From Emticicia sp040253585 (lineage in GTDB: Bacteria > Bacteroidota > Bacteroidia > Cytophagales > Spirosomataceae): DNA of 64,000 nt. Positions within the stretch are counted from its first letter, which is position 1; each line of letters starts with the position of its first letter. A model generated the notes under the pieces. That model was not told the origin of the DNA and made no database searches. It was given only the letters and a program-made list of their open reading frames with translations. A program made the position numbers and the translations under genes. Positions 15,707 to 25,750 of the stretch are shown here, piece by piece. The stretch covers positions 248,001 through 312,000 of the forward strand of contig NZ_JBELAU010000009.1 in NCBI RefSeq assembly GCF_040253585.1. Reading direction: 5' to 3'.

Positions 15707-18700
15707 TTACTTGATTTTTCTAAAATAATTATCCGTTTGTTTCTTATAGAATGGTGTATAATTAGGCGGAACTGTACGAATTAATTCCACTTGCTTTTGT
15801 TTCTCTTGTAAGTACTTATCCATTGATGGTGGAGACTGACGATTAAACTGTTGGGCAGCCTTTGATTGACGTGTAGGGTCTTCTTCTTGTTGTTGAACCG
15901 CTTTCTCGGCTTCGAGCAATCTTGTTTGAATATCACGAGAGCGTTTAATCAAATCAGGGTTTATGCGTTTATTTACTAAATCTGTCTCGTTCTCATCCAT
16001 TTTCTTTTCAAGTTCTTTTAATTCACTACCAAGTTTCTTACCTGCATCTGTGCCTTTCAATTCCTCTTGCATTTGTTGTATGCGTTTTCTGAGTTCGGCT
16101 TGTTCTTGTGCAAGCTTTGCGGCTTCTTCAGATAACCCACGACCTGACTTGCCAGATTTAGATAATTGCTCCATAGATTTATTGAGTTGGTCTTGCTTCT
16201 CTCCCATTGAAGATGGCGATGGAGCTTTACCTTTTTTACCTTTGCTACCACTTCCCGGCATTGCGTTAGCCATCATTTGCTGCATTTGACTGAAGGTATC
16301 GCTAAGCATTAAAGCAAGGTTATTAATCGAAGTCATAGAGAATTGTTGTTTGGCAGATGCTACATTCAATTTACGTTCTTTAATAAACTTTACGCTTTCA
16401 TCCATAGAGTTTCGCATAGATGTTACTTCTTTTGTCACGAAAGACTGAATTTGAAGAACTCTCTTAGCCAAAGAATACAAACTGTCCTCAATCATTTTGG
16501 CGTCGTCTTGAATCTTTAATTGGTCTTGCGAAAGTTTCACGAAGCGAGGGTCTGCAACATTCATATTACGGAAGTCTTTCATAATCTTCTCTTGGTCGAA
16601 TGAAAGTTTCACAAGGTTTTCAAGAATCGCTCTTAAAGCATCCATATCTTCATCCATTTCTTTCATCTCTTGAGACTGCATCGACTCTTTCATTTTCTGA
16701 GCCATCTTCTTCATTTTAGAAGCAGCTTTCTTTTGGCTCTTAGATGCGGCTCCACTTTGCTTTTGGTCGAGTTGTTCTTCTGAATTTTCTTGTTCTTCAG
16801 ATACCTCTTCCTGTTCTTCTTTCTGCTCATCGAATTCTTTCTTGAGTTCTTTGCTCAATTTTTCGATGTCTTTCATTTGTTCTTTTTTATCTTCAAACTC
16901 TTTCGAGAGCTTTTCTTGCTCTTTTTTCAGTTCTTCATTCTTAGCATCTTTTTGTTGTTGATTTTGCTCTTTCTCATTTTTCTGAGATTCGTCACCCAAT
17001 TTGTCTTGTTTCTCGGCGAGTTTCTCCAGTTCATTGGCAGTTTTCTCAACCTTTTGTTGCATTTGGAGTTGTTTGAAAAGTTTAAGCGTACGGTCAATGT
17101 CTTTATCCATATTACGCTCTTGGTTTTTTAGCTTTTCGAGTTGCTCAACGGTTTTCTCATCTAAACCTTTTTCCATCATTTTTTTCAACTCTTCATACAT
17201 TTTGTTGGTTTCATCATTCATGATTTCTTCCATCAACTTTTTGAGTTGGTCCATTTTCTTCTGGAGTTCAGGAGATTGTTGCTGAAAACGATTGGTTTTC
17301 TCTTGCATCTTTTCAAACTGTTCTTGCATTGCTTTCATTTCAGACATTAACTCGTCACGCTTTTTCAGCAATTCTTCCAATTGTTTTTTCTCTTGAAAAT
17401 CTAAGTCTTTCTTACTCTTTAGCTTGTTCTCTAAATTGTTAAGGTCATTCTTTAGTTTCTTAGATTTCTCATTGAGCTTCTCAAGCATATTTTCGGTCTT
17501 CTCAGTCGCTTTTTCTACTTCAGCGTCATAATTCTTAGCCGAAGGAAGTGCAAACGTCAGAACGGGCGTTTTTGTGCTTTTAGAACCATTTACGCCGTCA
17601 TTGTCCCAAACCTGTAAGAAGTACTCGACTTTTTCGCCTGGGTTAAGTTTTAAATCATTTAAAGGGAACTGATAATAGAAACTTTGAGAGATTTGAGTTT
17701 TGTTGAAAGCCACATCAACCGAAGTAAATGCAGGTGCTTGGCTTTGAGCAACATCACGCACAGGACGAAAGAAAAGTTTGAATTGAGCCAAACCATAATC
17801 ATCGTTAATATTTCCGCCTAAAACTATGTAATTGAAGAGTGTTGTATCACGAATTTGTTCGAGTTGAATCTGTGGATATTTATCAGGAATAACATTTATG
17901 TAGAAATCAATGTTTTCACGATTAGCACTAAACTCGTTTTTAAGCTGAATTTTATACGAAGATGAATTTTTCAAGCGACGAACATAAGAGAAGTTATCAC
18001 CGAAACCATCTTTTGATAAATGCTTAGGTTCGTTTTCAAATAGTAAATACAAAGAATCGGTATTAGCCGCTCTAAAGTTCCACTCAACAGTCGTTCCTTC
18101 TGGCACAACAAGGTTTCCAACATTATCAAAACTCTCGTTTGATTTATTTAGATAAGAAGGATAATTTAAAGTAACATCAAAGGAAAGTAGATTTGGACGA
18201 CTAATCAGCTCAAGTTCAAATTCATTTGATTTAAAACCAGATGCTAAAAAATGAAAGTCAACTGGGTTTTGAACTTTTGAGAAAGTAAAAGTATAATTCT
18301 TGTTATCAACAGAATTCATTTTAAACTTACGGTCGTTGGCAACTAAATAAACAGCCTCAGGAACTGCATTACCAATAAGTGTAAGGTTCAGGTTGAAATC
18401 TTCGTTTTTAACTGCTTTTAATTCATCATTTGTAATTTTAAACTTAAATGGTGCTTCTTCGGCAAAATCTTTCTGAAAATAAACAATACGCTCAGTACTG
18501 CTTTTGAAAAATTTAGGCGAGACGGCTGCAATCAAAAGAATAAGTAACAAAGGAGGAATAGCATATTTTAGGTATTTCTTATTTTCATCAATCTTGATAG
18601 CATCAGCAAACTTAACAAATCGCAATTCATTAGCTTTTTGGGCAATACTTGCTTGTAATAAAGAATTGTCTTTATCAGAGATTTGAGCTAATTGAAGCGT

Positions 18701-19033
18701 ATTGAGTAGCCTATCCCCTATTTCTGGGAAAAATTTGCCAATTTCATTCGCAGCTTTTTCGTAAGTAAGTGGTTCGTTGAAATGAAAAAGATAAAGTAAT
18801 GGCTTGACGACCCACGCAAATAGTGAGTAAATAACCATTCCGAGAAAACTAAAAAACAAGATTGCTCGAATGGTTGAGTTAAAACGACCGAAATATTCGA
18901 CTGTATTAACTAATAAGAAGGCAGAGAAAATCAAAGCCAAAGTAAATAAAGACCCTTTAATAAGTAGGTTTTTATAATACTTCCTTTTGTAATCGTCTAT
19001 TTTTTCAAAAATAGTTTTTACAGATGTTGACAT
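15707..19033 (-). CDS. DUF4175-family membrane protein with very long coiled coil
   Basis: 1108 residues. Two or three membrane helices lie at the N-terminus (about 22-48, 53-82) and one at about 152-170 (YAIPPLLLILLIAAVSPKFF). Then comes a beta-rich exoplasmic region (about 190-490) and a huge charged, Glu/Lys/Gln-rich coiled coil (about 500-800; blocks of KLNEKSKKLKNDLNNLENKL type). A helical, Gln-rich tail ends with QVELIRTVPPNYTPFYKKQT. The layout matches the DUF4175 family of Bacteroidota, which has no assigned function. It is probably a cell-envelope scaffold. The next gene downstream on the strand is mnmG, separated by a terminator and the parS region. Confidence 0.85.
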   Translation of the reverse strand: MSTSVKTIFEKIDDYKRKYYKNLLIKGSLFTLALIFSAFLLVNTVEYFGRFNSTIRAILFFSFLGMVIYSLFAWVVKPLLYLFHFNEPLTYEKAANEIGKFFPEIGDRLLNTLQLAQISDKDNSLLQASIAQKANELRFVKFADAIKIDENKKYLKYAIPPLLLILLIAAVSPKFFKSSTERIVYFQKDFAEEAPFKFKITNDELKAVKNEDFNLNLTLIGNAVPEAVYLVANDRKFKMNSVDNKNYTFTFSKVQNPVDFHFLASGFKSNEFELELISRPNLLSFDVTLNYPSYLNKSNESFDNVGNLVVPEGTTVEWNFRAANTDSLYLLFENEPKHLSKDGFGDNFSYVRRLKNSSSYKIQLKNEFSANRENIDFYINVIPDKYPQIQLEQIRDTTLFNYIVLGGNINDDYGLAQFKLFFRPVRDVAQSQAPAFTSVDVAFNKTQISQSFYYQFPLNDLKLNPGEKVEYFLQVWDNDGVNGSKSTKTPVLTFALPSAKNYDAEVEKATEKTENMLEKLNEKSKKLKNDLNNLENKLKSKKDLDFQEKKQLEELLKKRDELMSEMKAMQEQFEKMQEKTNRFQQQSPELQKKMDQLKKLMEEIMNDETNKMYEELKKMMEKGLDEKTVEQLEKLKNQERNMDKDIDRTLKLFKQLQMQQKVEKTANELEKLAEKQDKLGDESQKNEKEQNQQQKDAKNEELKKEQEKLSKEFEDKKEQMKDIEKLSKELKKEFDEQKEEQEEVSEEQENSEEQLDQKQSGAASKSQKKAASKMKKMAQKMKESMQSQEMKEMDEDMDALRAILENLVKLSFDQEKIMKDFRNMNVADPRFVKLSQDQLKIQDDAKMIEDSLYSLAKRVLQIQSFVTKEVTSMRNSMDESVKFIKERKLNVASAKQQFSMTSINNLALMLSDTFSQMQQMMANAMPGSGSKGKKGKAPSPSSMGEKQDQLNKSMEQLSKSGKSGRGLSEEAAKLAQEQAELRKRIQQMQEELKGTDAGKKLGSELKELEKKMDENETDLVNKRINPDLIKRSRDIQTRLLEAEKAVQQQEEDPTRQSKAAQQFNRQSPPSMDKYLQEKQKQVELIRTVPPNYTPFYKKQTDNYFRKIK

Positions 19034-19057
19034 GATGGTATAAGGTTTAATAAATTT

Positions 19058-19819
19058 TTAAAGCAAGTTTAATTCAATCGGACAATGGTCAGACATCAAG
19101 TGGTCAGGATGAATGGCTGCACTTGCTAAACGATTTTTTAAGCTCTCGGTAGCAAAGTGATAGTCAATACGCCAACCTAAGTTTTTCTGCTTCGCTCCTG
19201 CCCTATATGACCACCACGTATAATGATGTGGCTCTTGATTGAAATGTCTAAAAGTATCAACGTAACCATTATCAAGAAATTTGCCAACCCATGCACGTTC
19301 TTCGGGTAAAAAGCCCGACGAATTTGCGTTACCCTTGGGGTTATGGATGTCAATCTCCCGATGACAGATATTTACATCACCGCTGATAATTAAATTAGGT
19401 AACTCTTTTTGAAGCTCTTGAATGTAAATGTAGAAATCATCTAAGAAAGTCATCTTCAAACCTTGACGCTCATCGCCAGATGAACCCGAAGGAAAATACA
19501 TACTTAGAATAGAAAAAGTATCGAAATCAGCTCTGAGAATTCTACCTTCATCATCAAAAAGAGAGTTGCCAATTCCATACTTAACATTGTTAGGTTTGAT
19601 TTTAGTTAAAATAGCAACGCCGCTATAACCACGTTTTTGAGCAGGGTACCAGTAACAATAATAACCAAGTTCTTCAAAAAGCGGACTTACTAATTCAGTT
19701 TCAGAAAGTTTAATCTCTTGTAAACATAAAATATCTGGGTTGCTGGTTTTTAGCCAAGTAATAAGACCTTTATTTATTGCCGAACGCACGCCGTTTACGT
19801 TATATGAAATAATTTTCAT
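19058..19819 (-). CDS. xth: Exodeoxyribonuclease III / AP endonuclease
   Basis: A 253-residue EEP-fold nuclease for base-excision repair that cuts at abasic sites and trims 3' ends. The metal/catalytic motifs are all present: MKIISYNVNGVRSA (1-14), LCLQEIKLSE (about 32-41), ISGDVNICHREIDIHNPKGN (about 144-163), and the end motifs LGWRIDYHFATESL and HLMSDHCPIELNLL. Length and order match the bacterial Xth family (ExoA/XthA). It sits 24 bases upstream of the DUF4175 start on the same strand, so the two may be co-transcribed. Confidence 0.96.
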   Translation of the reverse strand: MKIISYNVNGVRSAINKGLITWLKTSNPDILCLQEIKLSETELVSPLFEELGYYCYWYPAQKRGYSGVAILTKIKPNNVKYGIGNSLFDDEGRILRADFDTFSILSMYFPSGSSGDERQGLKMTFLDDFYIYIQELQKELPNLIISGDVNICHREIDIHNPKGNANSSGFLPEERAWVGKFLDNGYVDTFRHFNQEPHHYTWWSYRAGAKQKNLGWRIDYHFATESLKNRLASAAIHPDHLMSDHCPIELNLL

Positions 19820-19852
19820 TTTAAAATATATAATAGTTTTATAAGGTTTAGA

Positions 19853-20212
19853 TTAAATATGTAAGCCAACTTCTTTTCTAAAGTATTCTAAAACAAAGTG
19901 TTTGAGTAGTTTTTCTTGCGAAAGCATATCAAAATGTGGTAAAGGAGTTATTAATTTCCAATGGGGCCAGCCTTCCTCATCTCGTCCTTCAAGTTCATAA
20001 TAGCCACCAAAACTTAAAACCTTGCAAATTGCGATGTGCATAAGGTCTTGTTTTTGTTCTTTTGTAAAAACTTTTTTACCTTGTCCAAGTTCTTGAACGC
20101 CGATAAGAAATAAAACTCCATTGAGGTCAGTTGGTTTTTTACCGAGGTTATTTTTGAGGAAACTTTGTAATGTTTGCCAATTTTCTTTTAAAATATTGTC
20201 TTCTTGAGTCAT
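19853..20212 (-). CDS. Conserved small protein of unknown function
   Basis: A soluble 119-residue protein without signal peptide or membrane segment. Visible features are an N-terminal helical part (LKENWQTLQSFLKNNLGKKP), FLIGVQELGQGKKVFTKEQK in the middle and a Trp/Pro-rich stretch, GRDEEGWPHWKLITPLPHFD, near residue 80. I recognise it only as a type found in Bacteroidota genomes and assign no function. It lies 33 bases upstream of the exonuclease III start and is probably in the same transcript, divergent from comF. Confidence 0.7.
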   Translation of the reverse strand: MTQEDNILKENWQTLQSFLKNNLGKKPTDLNGVLFLIGVQELGQGKKVFTKEQKQDLMHIAICKVLSFGGYYELEGRDEEGWPHWKLITPLPHFDMLSQEKLLKHFVLEYFRKEVGLHI

Positions 20213-20248
20213 CTTATGTTATTTGATATACAAACTTAAACAATCACT

Positions 20249-20935
20249 ATGAAATGGTTTAAGCATTTTTTAGATATAATCTATCCTCGTACTTGCGAAG
20301 CTTGTGGAGAGGCTCTTTTAGGCGGAGAAAATCTGATTTGTACAAATTGTATGATTGATTTGCCACGCACCAATTCACACATTCAAAGACTTGATAAAGT
20401 TTCAAATCGTTTTTGGGGTAAAATTCCAGTGACTGATACTATTACATTTATGAAGTTTTCAAAGAAAGGAAAAGTTCAGAAGTTGCTCCACGAATTGAAA
20501 TATAGAAATAAACCAGAAGTTGGAAAGTATTTGGGTAAAATCTACGGAGTTGATTTGAAAGCGGTAGATTTTGACAAAAAGATTGATTTGATAATAGGTG
20601 TTCCATTGCACCCAACAAAATTAGTTCAAAGAGGTTATAATCAAGCAGATTGCATTGCAGAGGGGCTTTCAGAGGCTTTGAATGTACCATATGATACAAA
20701 TGCAGTAAAAAGGCTTACACATACCCCAACACAGACAAAAAAGAGCCGCATAGAGCGTTTTCAAAATGTTGATAATATATTCGAAGTAGTTGATAATGAA
20801 AAAGTTAGAAACAAAAGAATTGCAATTGTGGATGACGTGTTGACAACTGGCTCGACTATTGAATCATTGGGGATAACACTTTTAAATGCTGAAGTAAAAG
20901 AGGTTTGTGTGATAACAATTGCGGCAGCCTTTTAA
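20249..20935 (+). CDS. comF: ComF-family amidophosphoribosyltransferase-like protein
   Basis: 228 residues. An N-terminal four-cysteine zinc finger (CEACGEAL, ICTNC, about residues 15-37) and a C-terminal phosphoribosyltransferase domain with the PRPP loop IAIVDDVLTTGSTIESLG (about 190-207) define the ComF/GntX family. Members are linked to DNA uptake during competence in some bacteria, but the biochemical role here is unproven. It also carries GVPLHPTKLVQRGYNQAD and TPTQTKKSRIERFQNV, typical of the family. It is divergent from the 119-residue gene and followed by a strong terminator. Confidence 0.92.
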   Translation: MKWFKHFLDIIYPRTCEACGEALLGGENLICTNCMIDLPRTNSHIQRLDKVSNRFWGKIPVTDTITFMKFSKKGKVQKLLHELKYRNKPEVGKYLGKIYGVDLKAVDFDKKIDLIIGVPLHPTKLVQRGYNQADCIAEGLSEALNVPYDTNAVKRLTHTPTQTKKSRIERFQNVDNIFEVVDNEKVRNKRIAIVDDVLTTGSTIESLGITLLNAEVKEVCVITIAAAF

Positions 20936-20941
20936 AATAAA

Positions 20942-20967
20942 AAATCCCCTCTTTTGGGAGGGGATTT
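20942..20967. terminator. Bidirectional terminator between comF and the gldJ-like gene
   Basis: AAATCCCCTC (20942-20951) and GAGGGGATTT (20958-20967) form a 10-bp stem with flanking A and T tracts, between two convergent stop codons. Confidence 0.9.
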
Positions 20968-20988
20968 GACTGATAATCAGTGTTTTAT

Positions 20989-22281
20989 TTACAGTTTACG
21001 CTTGCCTTTTGGCCCGATTGCAATCATTGCACAACGGAAACCGATAGTAGCAGTAGATGAATCTTGGTCTAAAGCACGACGTGTACCTGGTGATAACCAA
21101 TAAGCAACGTCATTCCAAGAACCACCTTTATAAACTCTTAAATTGTTATCTACTAAAGAGTTAAATCCTTTTTTATCATAAAGTTTTTCTTCATCTAAGA
21201 AGTCATTACGACGGATAGGATTCAAATCATTCACATCTTGGAAAGAGTTCGGACGATAAAGGTCATATACCCACTCATTTACATTTCCTGCCATTTGATA
21301 TAAACCAAAGTCATTCGCAGGGAACTCATAAACTTCAACAGTAATTGTTCCTTTATCATTTTGATGACCAGCAATACCAGCATAGTCACCACGACCACGT
21401 TTGAAGTTTGCTAACATGGTTCCTTTTGCTTTACCTTTGCTTTTACGCATAGAAGAGCCATCCCAAGGATAAATACGTTGGTTAGACTGATTTTCATCCA
21501 TGTATTGCGTACCAATCAAAGCCTTTGCGGCATATTCCCATTCTGCCTCAGTTGGGAGACGATAAGCAGGTAAAACGTTACCCGATTCAATCGCTAAACG
21601 ACCACCAACTTTAACTGATGGTGCCTCTGGAGCTGGAGCTCCTTTTTTAGATTTCTTACCAAAACCACTACCACTCTTTGATTTCTTAGCTTTATCACCA
21701 AAACGAGCCGCCATTTCACCATTTACAGCTTCAGTTCTCCATTTACAGTAATCTGAGGCTTGAACCCATGAAACACCAACTACTGGGTACATACGAAAAC
21801 CTGGGTAGCGAAGATACTGTTCAGTAAATTGGTCATTGAAAGATAACTTACTTAACCAAACTGTTGTATCTGGTAGAGCTGTTTCATAGAACTCCTGAGA
21901 AGAATCTTTTTGAACAGCGTGAAGATATTCTAACCAGTGAAGGTTCGTAATTTCAGTTTCATCCATATAAAATGACGAAACTGTTACGGTTCTTTCCAGG
22001 TTATCACGAGAAAAAGTTACATCCTCTTCAACCGTACCCATCGTAAAGCGTCCACCTTCAATAAAAACTAAGTTTGGACCTGCGGGTTGGCCTTTGAAGT
22101 CTTTAACTTGTAAACCCTCAGGCTCTTTTCCTTTCTTACTTTTCTTGTTGTAGGCAATACCAGTAGCCGTACTTTTTCGACCTGGATTGATACTTGAAGC
22201 TTTCTTTTTGCTCGAACAACCACTTAGAATTAGCACAAAAGCTAATGCAACCGCAGTCGAACTAAAAAGTAGTTTTTTCAT
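20989..22281 (-). CDS. gldJ: GldJ-like lipoprotein with formylglycine-generating-enzyme fold
   Basis: 430 residues. A lipobox (LILSGC, Cys about 22) is followed by a basic linker and an FGE-sulfatase (SUMF1) domain: FIEGGRFTMGTVEEDVTF, SFYMDETEITNLHWLEYL, PVVGVSWVQASDYCKWR, YRLPTEAEWEYAAKA, QMAGNVNEWVYDLYR and VYKGGSWND. The segment FYETALPDTTVWLSKLSFND resembles GldJ, a gliding/type IX secretion lipoprotein of Bacteroidota, more than GldK. A Lys/Gly/Ser-rich insert lies near residues 195-225. GldJ has no known FGE activity, since the domain is used structurally. The assignment to gldJ rather than another SUMF1 lipoprotein is a judgement from memory. Confidence 0.72.
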   Translation of the reverse strand: MKKLLFSSTAVALAFVLILSGCSSKKKASSINPGRKSTATGIAYNKKSKKGKEPEGLQVKDFKGQPAGPNLVFIEGGRFTMGTVEEDVTFSRDNLERTVTVSSFYMDETEITNLHWLEYLHAVQKDSSQEFYETALPDTTVWLSKLSFNDQFTEQYLRYPGFRMYPVVGVSWVQASDYCKWRTEAVNGEMAARFGDKAKKSKSGSGFGKKSKKGAPAPEAPSVKVGGRLAIESGNVLPAYRLPTEAEWEYAAKALIGTQYMDENQSNQRIYPWDGSSMRKSKGKAKGTMLANFKRGRGDYAGIAGHQNDKGTITVEVYEFPANDFGLYQMAGNVNEWVYDLYRPNSFQDVNDLNPIRRNDFLDEEKLYDKKGFNSLVDNNLRVYKGGSWNDVAYWLSPGTRRALDQDSSTATIGFRCAMIAIGPKGKRKL

Positions 22282-22316
22282 TTTCGGAATGATTTTTGTT
22301 AATTAAATTCGTTTTG

Positions 22317-22324
22317 CAAAAATA
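22317..22324 (-). promoter_or_regulatory. Candidate -7 promoter element of gldJ
   Basis: The minus strand reads TATTTTTG 36 bases before the gldJ start, matching TAnnTTTG. The -33 element is not evident. Confidence 0.4.
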
Positions 22325-22385
22325 GGTAATTCAATATATATTTCAGTAGAAATCTGAAATTCAATTACTTAATAAACTGTATAAA

Positions 22386-25300
22386 TTAGATAATACCGCT
22401 TAATAATTTATCTAAATCATCAATGGAATGTACTTTTTCGACAGTAAGAAGTAGTTTAGACTTGATTTCTTTAAGTGAACAATGTTTAGGATTACTCTTA
22501 ATATAATCAAGAATTTTGCCAAACTTATCGGTCTGAAAATATTCGGTACGCTCTTGTGAAACGAAGTATCCTTTTAGGATATTGTTTTTCAAGGTTAATT
22601 TTTCAAAACCAATCTGCTCGGCTTTCCATCGAATTCGGGCAATTTTGAATAGATTTTCTACTTCTTCAGGCATTGGGCCAAATCTATCAACCATTGATTT
22701 TTGGAATTCTTGTAGTTCTTCTTCTCTTTCAATATTATCAAGTTGATTATAAAGCGAAAGTCTTTCGGAAATATTGCTAACGTAACTTTCAGGAATAATA
22801 ATTTGTAAATCGGTTTCAATTTGGCAATCAGGAAGCCTTAAATCAATAACAGAAGACAAATCTTTTGTAAAGAGGTCTTTAAATTCGTTCTCTTTCAATT
22901 CCTGAACAGCCTCATCCAAAATTTTATGATAAGTTTCATACCCCAAATCATTAATGAAACCACTTTGTTCGGCACCTAAAAGATTTCCTGCTCCACGAAT
23001 ATCCAAATCTCTCATCGAAACTTTGAAGCCATCTCCTAAATCTGAAAACTCTTCGAGTGTCTGCAAACGCTTTCGAGCATCTTTTGAAAGCAACGATACG
23101 GGTGGAGTAAGCAAATAACAAAAGGCTTTTCGGTTGGAACGCCCTACTCTACCACGCATTTGGTGAAGGTCAGACATCCCAATGTTTTGTGCTTGATTTA
23201 TTATAATGGTATTAGCATTAGATATATCCAGACCCGATTCGATGATATTGGTCGAAACCAGAATATCATATTCACCCTCAATAAATTTCATCATTACTTT
23301 TTCTAACTTGTCACCGTCCATTTGTCCATGGGCTATTCCAATTTTTGCATCAGGCACGAGTCGAAGAATTATGTTGGCAATTGATTCAATATCATTCACT
23401 CTATTATGAACGAAAAAAACTTGTCCGCCACGTTTCAGTTCGTAACTAATGGCATCTCTAATAAGCTCTTCTTTGAAAACATGCACCTCGGTCGTAACAG
23501 GTTGGCGGTTAGGTGGAGGCGTCGAAATAATAGACAAGTCTCTTGCTCCCAACAATGAAAAATGTAGTGTCCTCGGAATTGGCGTGGCAGTCAAAGTCAA
23601 CACATCTACGTTGTGCTTAATTTCTTTCAAACGGTCTTTGGCTTTTACACCAAACTTTTGTTCTTCATCAATAATCAATAAACCGAGGTCTTTGAATTCA
23701 ATATCTTTATTAAGAATACGGTGCGTGCCAACAAGAATATCAGTCTTTCCTTCCTTTATATTTTTTAGTGTTTGAGTTATTTCTTTTGCCGTTCGGAAAC
23801 GACTAATCTCTTCAATATTAACAGGTAGTTTTGACAGACGCTCGGCAAATGTTTTATGATGCTGCATAGCCAAAATTGTAGTCGGAACCAAGACAGCTAC
23901 TTGCTTACTATCAGCCACCGCTTTGAATGCTGCACGAATGGCAATTTCGGTTTTTCCGAAGCCAACATCTCCACATACTAACCTATCCATTGGGTATGGT
24001 TTTTCCATATCATCTTTCACATCACTTGTGGCTTTGGCTTGGTCAGGTGTGTCTTCATAAAGAAACGAAGACTCTAACTCGGCTTGCATAAAATTATCTT
24101 TTGAAAACTGAAAACCAGGTGCAAGGCGACGCTTGGCGTATAAGGCAATCAACTCTTTGGCAATATCTTTTACCTGTCGTTTGACTTTCGATTTCTTGTT
24201 TTCCCACTCTCCCGAACCCAACTTACTCATAGTTGGTGGAGCTCCTTCTTTACCTGAATATTTCGCAATTTTATGTAAAGAATGTATATTTACGAGTAAA
24301 ATATCATTGTCACGATAAATCAACCTTACGGCTTCTTGTTCTTTATCGCCAACCATAATTTTTTCTAAACCCACAAATCGGCCAATTCCATAATCAATGT
24401 GCGTAACGAAATCGCCAGTTTGGAGTGACTTTAATTCTTTCAGAGTCAATGCCTTTGACTTACTGAATTTATCACGGACTTTGAATCGATGATAGCGGTC
24501 AAAAATTTGGTGATCGGTGTAGCACGCAACTTTTGTAAGTTCATCAATAAAACCCGCACGAAGTGAAATTTCTAAGGCATTGAATTTGGTGAGCGGGTCT
24601 ATCTCTTCAAAAATAGATTCAAGCCTATTTAGTTGTTTGAGCGAGTCAGAAGTAATTAGTGTCGAAATACCATTGAGTTGGTTTTCTTTTACGTTATCAA
24701 TGAGCCTCTTAAAGTCTTTATTGAATGACGGTTGGCTTTTTGAGGGGAAAATCATTTTCTCTGAGTCTTTAAAATAAGACTTTGTTCCGAATTCTATGAC
24801 ATCAAATTTTTTGAGTTCATTGAGGTAGGTTCTCCGAGTTTCAAAAAGTTCTTCAGGCTTTAATATTATTTTTATACCTCCGCTTTGTTCGAGTATTTTA
24901 TGGAATTGTTGCTCAACATTATTGAAACAATCCTCCATACACCCTAAAGAATATTCTGCGTCTTTTATCCATATAGTACTTTTATTCCGAATAAAATTAA
25001 AGAAAGATTCACGAGTTTCTTGAATTAGTTTGTTTTGAACGTCAGGAATGACATTAATTTGGTTGACAGATTGCATAGATAGCTGTGACTCAGGATTGAA
25101 AAGTCGGAGGCTATCAATTTCATCTCCGAAGAGTTCGATACGACAAGGAAACTCAGATGCATATGAAAAAATATCAACAATACCACCACGAATCGAAAAC
25201 TGTCCAGGCTCGTAAACGAAATCTGTTTTTTCAAAATCATAAGATACCAGTAACTCCGAAATAAAACTTACATCAAGTTTTTCGCCTATTTTAATTTGAA

Positions 25301-25724
25301 GTGTGTTGGCGATTAATGATTTCTTATTGATTACTTTTTCGGAAAGAGCTTCGGGGTAAGTTACAATCAAAAGATTGGTCTTTTCATTGTTAAGTTGATT
25401 CAGGACCTCCGAACGCTGTAACACATTGGCATTATCTATTTCTTCATATGAATAAGGCTTTTTATAAGACATCGGAAAAAGATAAACGTTCTCTTCTCCA
25501 AGCAAATTTTGTAGGTCGTTGTAGAAGTAGGCAGCATCTTCTTTATCATTAAGAATAAAGATATTGTGTTGGGGATTTACTTTATAATTGACTGAAGCAA
25601 TGATTGCATCTAAACTTCCAGATAGACCTTTGATGTAAACATTCTTTTTTGATTTTATTTCTTCAAGAAGAGTTTTGATAAAACTATCTTCTTCATAAAT
25701 CTTTAATAGTTCGTGAGCTTTCAC
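22386..25724 (-). CDS. mfd: Transcription-repair coupling factor
   Basis: 1112 residues, slightly shorter than E. coli Mfd. It clears stalled RNA polymerase and recruits UvrA to transcription-blocking lesions. The N-terminal UvrB-like region has FPMSYKKPYSYEEIDNANVL and YEPGQFSIRGGIVDIFS. The CarD/RNA-polymerase interaction domain follows (GDFVTHIDYGIGRFVGLEKI). Helicase motifs are MDRLVCGDVGFGKTEIAIRA (Walker A, about 582-601), LLIIDEEQKFGVKAKDRLKE (DEEQ), LTLTATPIPRTLHFSLLG and MRGRVGRSNRKAF. The TRCF C-terminal domain contains SERLSLYNQLDNIEREEELQ. Its leader contains a palindrome (25751-25777) and a TACATTTG promoter element. Confidence 0.98.
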   Translation of the reverse strand: MKAHELLKIYEEDSFIKTLLEEIKSKKNVYIKGLSGSLDAIIASVNYKVNPQHNIFILNDKEDAAYFYNDLQNLLGEENVYLFPMSYKKPYSYEEIDNANVLQRSEVLNQLNNEKTNLLIVTYPEALSEKVINKKSLIANTLQIKIGEKLDVSFISELLVSYDFEKTDFVYEPGQFSIRGGIVDIFSYASEFPCRIELFGDEIDSLRLFNPESQLSMQSVNQINVIPDVQNKLIQETRESFFNFIRNKSTIWIKDAEYSLGCMEDCFNNVEQQFHKILEQSGGIKIILKPEELFETRRTYLNELKKFDVIEFGTKSYFKDSEKMIFPSKSQPSFNKDFKRLIDNVKENQLNGISTLITSDSLKQLNRLESIFEEIDPLTKFNALEISLRAGFIDELTKVACYTDHQIFDRYHRFKVRDKFSKSKALTLKELKSLQTGDFVTHIDYGIGRFVGLEKIMVGDKEQEAVRLIYRDNDILLVNIHSLHKIAKYSGKEGAPPTMSKLGSGEWENKKSKVKRQVKDIAKELIALYAKRRLAPGFQFSKDNFMQAELESSFLYEDTPDQAKATSDVKDDMEKPYPMDRLVCGDVGFGKTEIAIRAAFKAVADSKQVAVLVPTTILAMQHHKTFAERLSKLPVNIEEISRFRTAKEITQTLKNIKEGKTDILVGTHRILNKDIEFKDLGLLIIDEEQKFGVKAKDRLKEIKHNVDVLTLTATPIPRTLHFSLLGARDLSIISTPPPNRQPVTTEVHVFKEELIRDAISYELKRGGQVFFVHNRVNDIESIANIILRLVPDAKIGIAHGQMDGDKLEKVMMKFIEGEYDILVSTNIIESGLDISNANTIIINQAQNIGMSDLHQMRGRVGRSNRKAFCYLLTPPVSLLSKDARKRLQTLEEFSDLGDGFKVSMRDLDIRGAGNLLGAEQSGFINDLGYETYHKILDEAVQELKENEFKDLFTKDLSSVIDLRLPDCQIETDLQIIIPESYVSNISERLSLYNQLDNIEREEELQEFQKSMVDRFGPMPEEVENLFKIARIRWKAEQIGFEKLTLKNNILKGYFVSQERTEYFQTDKFGKILDYIKSNPKHCSLKEIKSKLLLTVEKVHSIDDLDKLLSGII

Positions 25725-25750
25725 TTTAATTATGCTTTTATAAATACGAA

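Noticed and set aside
16790..17131. A Phe/Leu-rich plus-strand open frame looking like membrane helices
   Set aside because: It is the reverse complement of the Glu/Lys/Gln coiled coil in the DUF4175 protein.
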